From contig PBSM01000208.1 of assembly GCA_002726245.1 (NCBI GenBank), positions 1 to 40,859 of the forward strand: a stretch of 40,859 nucleotides of DNA, in the 5' to 3' direction. Of the stretch, positions 37,545 through 40,859 are shown piece after piece. Both the position numbers and the translations under genes were made by a program. The notes beneath the pieces are model-generated. The model searched no databases, had not been told where the DNA came from, and saw nothing but the letters and a program-made list of their open reading frames with translations. This DNA comes from Planctomycetaceae bacterium. Lineage in GTDB: Bacteria > Planctomycetota > Planctomycetia > Pirellulales > Pirellulaceae. Numbering within the stretch: position 1 is the first letter of the stretch; every line of letters starts with the position of its first letter.

Positions 37545-38101
37545 TCATTCTGGACGTGATGCTACCGATCATCGATGGCATCGACGTCTGCCGCCGCTTG
37601 CGAGCCGATGCGACAACGCGTGACATGCTCATTGTCATGCTGACAGCCAAGGCGGAAGAACTCGATGAGCTCGTCGGCTTCTCGCTGGGTGCGGACGACT
37701 ACGTCACGAAGCCATTCAGTGTCAAAGTGCTCTTGGAACGAATCAAGGCATTGCTGCGACGCACACGGAAGGAACCGGGCGACGGTGACGTCATTAGCTG
37801 TCACGATGTGGTTATCGACCGCAGCCGGCACCGCGTTACTTCCCAAGGCAAGCTCTTGGAGCTAACTCGAAGCGAGTTTCGATTGCTCGAGACTCTGATT
37901 CGCCAGCCCGGTCGCGTCTTTCAACGCTCCGAGCTGATCGATGCCGCTCTTGGGGACGACGCCATCGTCATGGAGCGAACGATCGACGTCCACATTCGTG
38001 CTCTGCGAAGCAAGCTTGGCGACAACGCGGTTGTGATCGAAACCGTCCGCGGCGTCGGCTATCGCTTTCGCGATCTGGATGTCGAGGATCAGCCTGGCTA
38101 G
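37530..38101 (+). pseudogene. phoB: PhoB-type response regulator, N-terminal truncation
   Basis: The frame enters at about RTPDLIILDVMLPIIDG, the phosphoacceptor strand of a receiver domain, and runs through LTAKAEELDE, the Lys of TKPFS, and a complete OmpR/PhoB winged-helix DNA-binding domain (ELTRSEFRLLETLIRQPGR, VDVHIRALRSKLG, VRGVGYRF). The first 50 or so residues, including the acidic pair of beta-1, are missing. No start codon other than GTG 37556 or ATG 37559 lies in frame after a TGA near 37499. The receiver is thus incomplete. It would normally regulate the pst genes through the Pho box. It follows pstA without a gap. Confidence 0.85.
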
Positions 38102-38169
38102 TTGGAGTCCCGCCTTCGGGCGGCTTCTGCATCAAACCGCGTCGCAACCGTTAAAGGTGGGACTCCAAC
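38101..38169. terminator. Stem-loops after phoB fragment
   Basis: GTTGGAGTCCCGCC at 38101-38114 pairs with 38156-38169 at 13 of 14 positions, with the phoB stop at its first base. Inside, CCGCC-TTCG-GGCGG is a stable UUCG-loop hairpin at 38110-38123. A transcription end or a palindromic repeat is likely; no T-run follows. Confidence 0.5.
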
Positions 38170-38297
38170 CTGGCTCCAAACCTTGACCGCCATTGTCTAT
38201 TGAGCCACACTAGCCACACGTTTTGGCTCTAAACCTTTATGCGATCGGCGAATGATCGCGAAGCGACGTTCTTCTCAGAGCATTAGGAAAGGAATCC

Positions 38298-39266
38298 ATG
38301 AGTAAGCAAGTTGTTCTTTGCGGCTCGATAGCCTACGACTATTTAATGAAGTTCCCGGGGCACTTCAACGAGCACATTCTGCCAGAGCATATTGATCGTC
38401 TGAGTCTTTCCTTTCTCGTCGATGAGATGCGAAAGCAACGCGGTGGCGTGTCGGCCAATATTGCGTACAACATGGGCTTGCTCGGCGCGACGCCGCTGCT
38501 ATTCGGGACGGTCGGGCAGGACTTCGGCGAGTATCGTCAGGCGTTGGACGGAGTCGGCGTCGATACGAGCGGTGTGACGGTGATCGAAGACAAGTTCACC
38601 GCCTCTTTCTTTGTGAATACGGACCTCGACAACCGACAAATCGCCTCGTTTTACGCGGGAGCGATGGGCAACGCCGACCAGCTTTCGCTGAAAGACTTAG
38701 ATCGATCGAAGATCGAGTTTGTTGTCATCTCGCCGAACGCGATCGAAGCGATGGCGAAGGCCGTGCGGGAATGCAAGGAGCTCGACCTCCCCTACGTTTA
38801 TGATCCCGGACAGCAGACCGTCCGGCTGGAGAAAGACGACCTTCTGGCAGGGCTCGACGGCTCGTTAATGTTGCTTGCCAACGATTACGAACTGTCGCTC
38901 ATCGAGAAGAAGACGGATCTGACTAGCGCCGAGATCGAGAAGCTCACACATCTCTTGATCGTGACCAAGGGCGAGCATGGAGCGTCGATCATCACCGATG
39001 ATGCCTCGCATCACGTCGATGCAGTCACACCGAAAGAGATCGCCGATCCCACTGGCGGTGGCGACGCGTTTCGCGGTGGTTTCTTCCGCGCTTATACCGC
39101 AGGCGCGGATCTCCAGACAGCCGGAAAGATTGGCGCTCTAGCCGCGACTTACTGTTTGGAAGCGGCCGGCACACAGGTTCAATCGTATACCCGTGAACAG
39201 TTCGTCTCACGTTGGGAAAGCGTTTACGGCGATCCTGCGAGGGTCCACGAAGTGCTTGGTCTTTAG
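38298..39266 (+). CDS. PfkB-family carbohydrate or nucleoside kinase
   Basis: This 322-residue cytoplasmic kinase has the ribokinase/PfkB fold. The N-terminal GGVSANIAYNMGLLGA motif (about 49-64) binds the sugar, and DPTGGGDAFRGGFF at about 251-264 holds the anion hole and catalytic Asp. Typical adenosine-kinase-like members include LLANDYELSLIEKKT and LLIVTKGEHGA, seen here at about 192 and 220. The sugar is not predictable; adenosine kinase-like annotation would be reasonable because of the SFLVDEMRKQRGG region. AAGGAA at about 38289-38294 precedes the ATG. It is separate from the damaged pst locus by 196 bases. Confidence 0.9.
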   Translation: MSKQVVLCGSIAYDYLMKFPGHFNEHILPEHIDRLSLSFLVDEMRKQRGGVSANIAYNMGLLGATPLLFGTVGQDFGEYRQALDGVGVDTSGVTVIEDKFTASFFVNTDLDNRQIASFYAGAMGNADQLSLKDLDRSKIEFVVISPNAIEAMAKAVRECKELDLPYVYDPGQQTVRLEKDDLLAGLDGSLMLLANDYELSLIEKKTDLTSAEIEKLTHLLIVTKGEHGASIITDDASHHVDAVTPKEIADPTGGGDAFRGGFFRAYTAGADLQTAGKIGALAATYCLEAAGTQVQSYTREQFVSRWESVYGDPARVHEVLGL

Positions 39267-39394
39267 CTCAACTTCGGCTGCGTGCAGAGAGGCCAACGAT
39301 AGCGGCTGCGTTAGTAAAGGACTTCCACGCGGTGGATTGCTAAGCTGAAGAAGCTGTCTCTGTTCTGTTCAATCTCAATCGAGGAGTCCTGAAA

Positions 39395-39865
39395 ATGACA
39401 TCGCGATTAACGGGCATCTTGCTTTTTGCTCTCGCACCCCTTGTTGGTTTAGCAGTTACCTACGGTCTTCGTGCTCAAGACGATGCTGCTAGTCCCGAGC
39501 AGAGACTTCGAACGCTGTTAGAGGAGCGACGTGACACCTTAAGCGAGCGACTGGATGCACTAGAAAATATGCGCGAGGTCGGGTTGGGGGACGCGGATGT
39601 TGTTGTGTCCGCGCGTATCGACGTACTTGATGCCGAACTGGAACTTGCGGCAACAAAAGCCGAGCGAATCGAAGTCCTCAAGAAACGACTGCGGAGTTTC
39701 CGTGAACTGGAAGACTGGGCGAGGCATTCCAGAAGGCTCCTCCACGCCCACCGCGCCCGGACAACGCGCACAGCGGTAGATGCAGCGGGAGATATGCTGT
39801 TGGCGAAGGCAGCACGCATGCAAGACGAGATCGATCTGCTTCGTGAGGAAATGACTAAAGAATAG
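39395..39865 (+). CDS. Exported coiled-coil protein
   Basis: This 156-residue protein has a signal peptide (MTSRLTGILLFALAPLVGLAVTYGLRA). The rest is a charged amphipathic helix, with EQRLRTLLEERRDTLSERLDALENM and VLDAELELAATKAERIEVLKKR as heptad-rich segments. The helical, duplicated look recalls the hairpin of TolC-like outer-membrane proteins, with two related units (about 32-95 and 96-156). It is too short to be a complete efflux protein, and no partner transporter is nearby. The function is unknown. GAGGAG at about 39380-39385 sets the ATG at 39395. Confidence 0.75.
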   Translation: MTSRLTGILLFALAPLVGLAVTYGLRAQDDAASPEQRLRTLLEERRDTLSERLDALENMREVGLGDADVVVSARIDVLDAELELAATKAERIEVLKKRLRSFRELEDWARHSRRLLHAHRARTTRTAVDAAGDMLLAKAARMQDEIDLLREEMTKE

Positions 39866-39892
39866 GCGGTTGCGTGGTAGCTGGCGTTCCAG

Positions 39893-39962
39893 GTAGGGTG
39901 TGTGCTCGCATGCACCAACCTTGGATTTCGTATGGCCGGTGCGTGTGAGCGCAACACCTTAC
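39893..39962. repeat. Imperfect intergenic palindrome
   Basis: Bases 39893-39916 and 39938-39962 form an inverted repeat matching at roughly 20 of 25 positions, around a 21-base loop. It lies in the gap between the coiled-coil gene and thpR. It belongs to the same class of intergenic palindromes as others in the window, though it shares no obvious sequence with them. Confidence 0.6.
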
Positions 39963-40006
39963 GCTGTACATAGTGCAATCGTTTCCGATCTTTTCGAGTT
40001 ACTCCC

Positions 40007-40624
40007 GTGGGACGTCTTCGAACATTTATCGCCGTTGCTGTCTCACAAGATGTTCGCGATCGCGCCGAGATTCTCTTGAATCGACTGAGCCGATCCGAAA
40101 TCAACGCGAGCTGGACGAAGCCGGAAAACATGCACGTTACGCTGAAGTTCCTGGGCGATATCGACGAAACGCTGATCCCAGATCTCTGTCGGCATGTCGC
40201 CACCACCGCCGAATCACATGCTCCCTTCCAACTTACCTTCACTGCGGCGGGAGCCTTTCCGAGCATTGATCGCCCGCGTGCGGTTTGGATGGGCCCAGGC
40301 GAAGGCGCGGATGAAATTACGAAGCTCCAAGCCGACCTCGAAGAGAACTTGCTTGATCTCCGCATTCCACGCGAGCGGCGACGGTTCAAGCCTCACTTGA
40401 CGCTTGGCCGGATCCGCGAAGGAGGGCCGCGGGCAGAAGAGTTGACGACCATCCTGCACAAGAATGCGGAGTTCGACGGCAAGTCGTGCAAGGTCGAGCA
40501 AGTCCTCACCTTGGCGAGCTATCTCGAAAAGTCCGGCCCCACTTACCTGGTTCTTGCTCGTGCGCCACTAACGGGCCCGCTTAGGAGCAGACTTGAAATC
40601 AATCCGGCATCTGGGTTGGAATGA
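40007..40624 (+). CDS. thpR: RNA 2',3'-cyclic phosphodiesterase ThpR
   Basis: This 205-residue cytoplasmic protein belongs to the 2H phosphoesterase superfamily. Both HxT motifs are present: HVTLKFLG at 43-50 and HLTLGRI at 130-136, spaced as in LigT/ThpR enzymes, which open 2',3'-cyclic phosphates or ligate tRNA halves in vitro. LRTFIAVAVSQDVRD and FPSIDRPRAVWMG are further family signatures. GTG at 40007 is the likely start because it gives the normal N-terminus. No ribosome-binding site is clear. The stop lies one base before a long perfect palindrome. Confidence 0.93.
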   Translation: MGRLRTFIAVAVSQDVRDRAEILLNRLSRSEINASWTKPENMHVTLKFLGDIDETLIPDLCRHVATTAESHAPFQLTFTAAGAFPSIDRPRAVWMGPGEGADEITKLQADLEENLLDLRIPRERRRFKPHLTLGRIREGGPRAEELTTILHKNAEFDGKSCKVEQVLTLASYLEKSGPTYLVLARAPLTGPLRSRLEINPASGLE

Positions 40625-40625
40625 C

Positions 40626-40697
40626 TGTCCCGAAGGAACCGAGTCAATTAGCCCCAGACTTCAGTCTGGGGCTAATTGACTCGGTTCCTTCGGGACA
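40626..40697. terminator. Perfect 35-bp-arm palindrome after thpR
   Basis: Bases 40626-40660 are perfectly complementary to 40663-40697, with only two bases (TC) between them. The palindrome begins one base after the thpR stop at 40624. The central part contains GCCCCAGACT/AGTCTGGGGC. Its length and perfection go beyond a normal terminator hairpin, so it may also be a mobile palindromic repeat. Confidence 0.85.
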
Positions 40698-40859
40698 CGC
40701 TCGGAAATGATCGCCGCACGCTTACTACCCAAGATTCCGGTTTAATTGTACTTCGTTCCTTAGCTTGCTTCACTTTATGGGAAGTTTTGAATTGCGCGCA
40801 TAATTGGTATTAGCAAAAACGCTGCCCTCCGCGATGGTGTGATTGTTATGAGATCACTC
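40698..40859. other. Terminal interval, no gene seen
   Basis: The last 162 bases hold no convincing gene on either strand. They may contain the upstream region of a gene outside the window. Confidence 0.4.

Overview
The window looks like a chromosome segment of a Planctomycetota bacterium, most likely Pirellulales-like. This rests on gene families that are typical of that phylum: a PVC-type cytochrome with a beta-propeller and HEAT-like repeats, a formylglycine sulfatase, a PmoA-like protein, the DUF1549/DUF1553 + PPC + DUF1501 trio, very large quinoprotein-like propellers carrying a methyltransferase-like domain, a CehA/McbA metallohydrolase, and many intergenic palindromes. No organism can be named from the sequence alone. 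I saw no rRNA, tRNA, CRISPR array or intact insertion sequence.

Layout. 1-577: palindrome, a possible transposase tail and one small membrane ORF. 577-6781 (minus strand): a likely operon of rhodanese, PVC cytochrome, sulfatase and PmoA-like protein. 6921-9040 (plus): CCA nucleotidyltransferase, a small membrane protein and a 56-residue coiled-coil protein. 9270-10058: a frameshifted remnant of a GT87-type membrane glycosyltransferase. 10197-14575: serine hydrolase and a 1073-residue propeller protein. 14770-26768: a long co-directional run of exported proteins (DUF1549/DUF1553 cytochrome, PPC protein, DUF1501 Tat protein, CehA metallohydrolase with CBM9, a small membrane protein, a second giant propeller protein), which looks like an envelope degradation or redox module. 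26922-30230: a small exported protein, a GntR/DUF1648 pair with an operator, an inverted gene relic and an aldo/keto reductase. 30809-34482: divergent Nramp-like transporter, esterase and a winged-helix protein. 34868-38101: a damaged phosphate (pst) locus. 38298-40624: PfkB kinase, a coiled-coil exported protein and ThpR.

The most notable points are these. (1) A 108-bp element with 9-bp terminal inverted repeats and a TTA duplication sits in frame inside the rhodanese gene and adds 37 codons. (2) In the pst locus pstA runs directly into the middle of a phoB receiver domain, so pstB and the ends of both genes are absent, and pstC also has an N-terminal frameshift; three TTMACR-type hexamers at exact 11-bp spacing precede pstS as a probable Pho box. 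(3) Two giant propeller proteins carry a methyltransferase-like domain that appears to have lost its SAM loop. (4) The start of the PVC cytochrome gene lies in a ten-unit heptamer repeat. (5) Several genes differ from an intact reading frame by one base, so either gene decay or sequencing error has affected this region.
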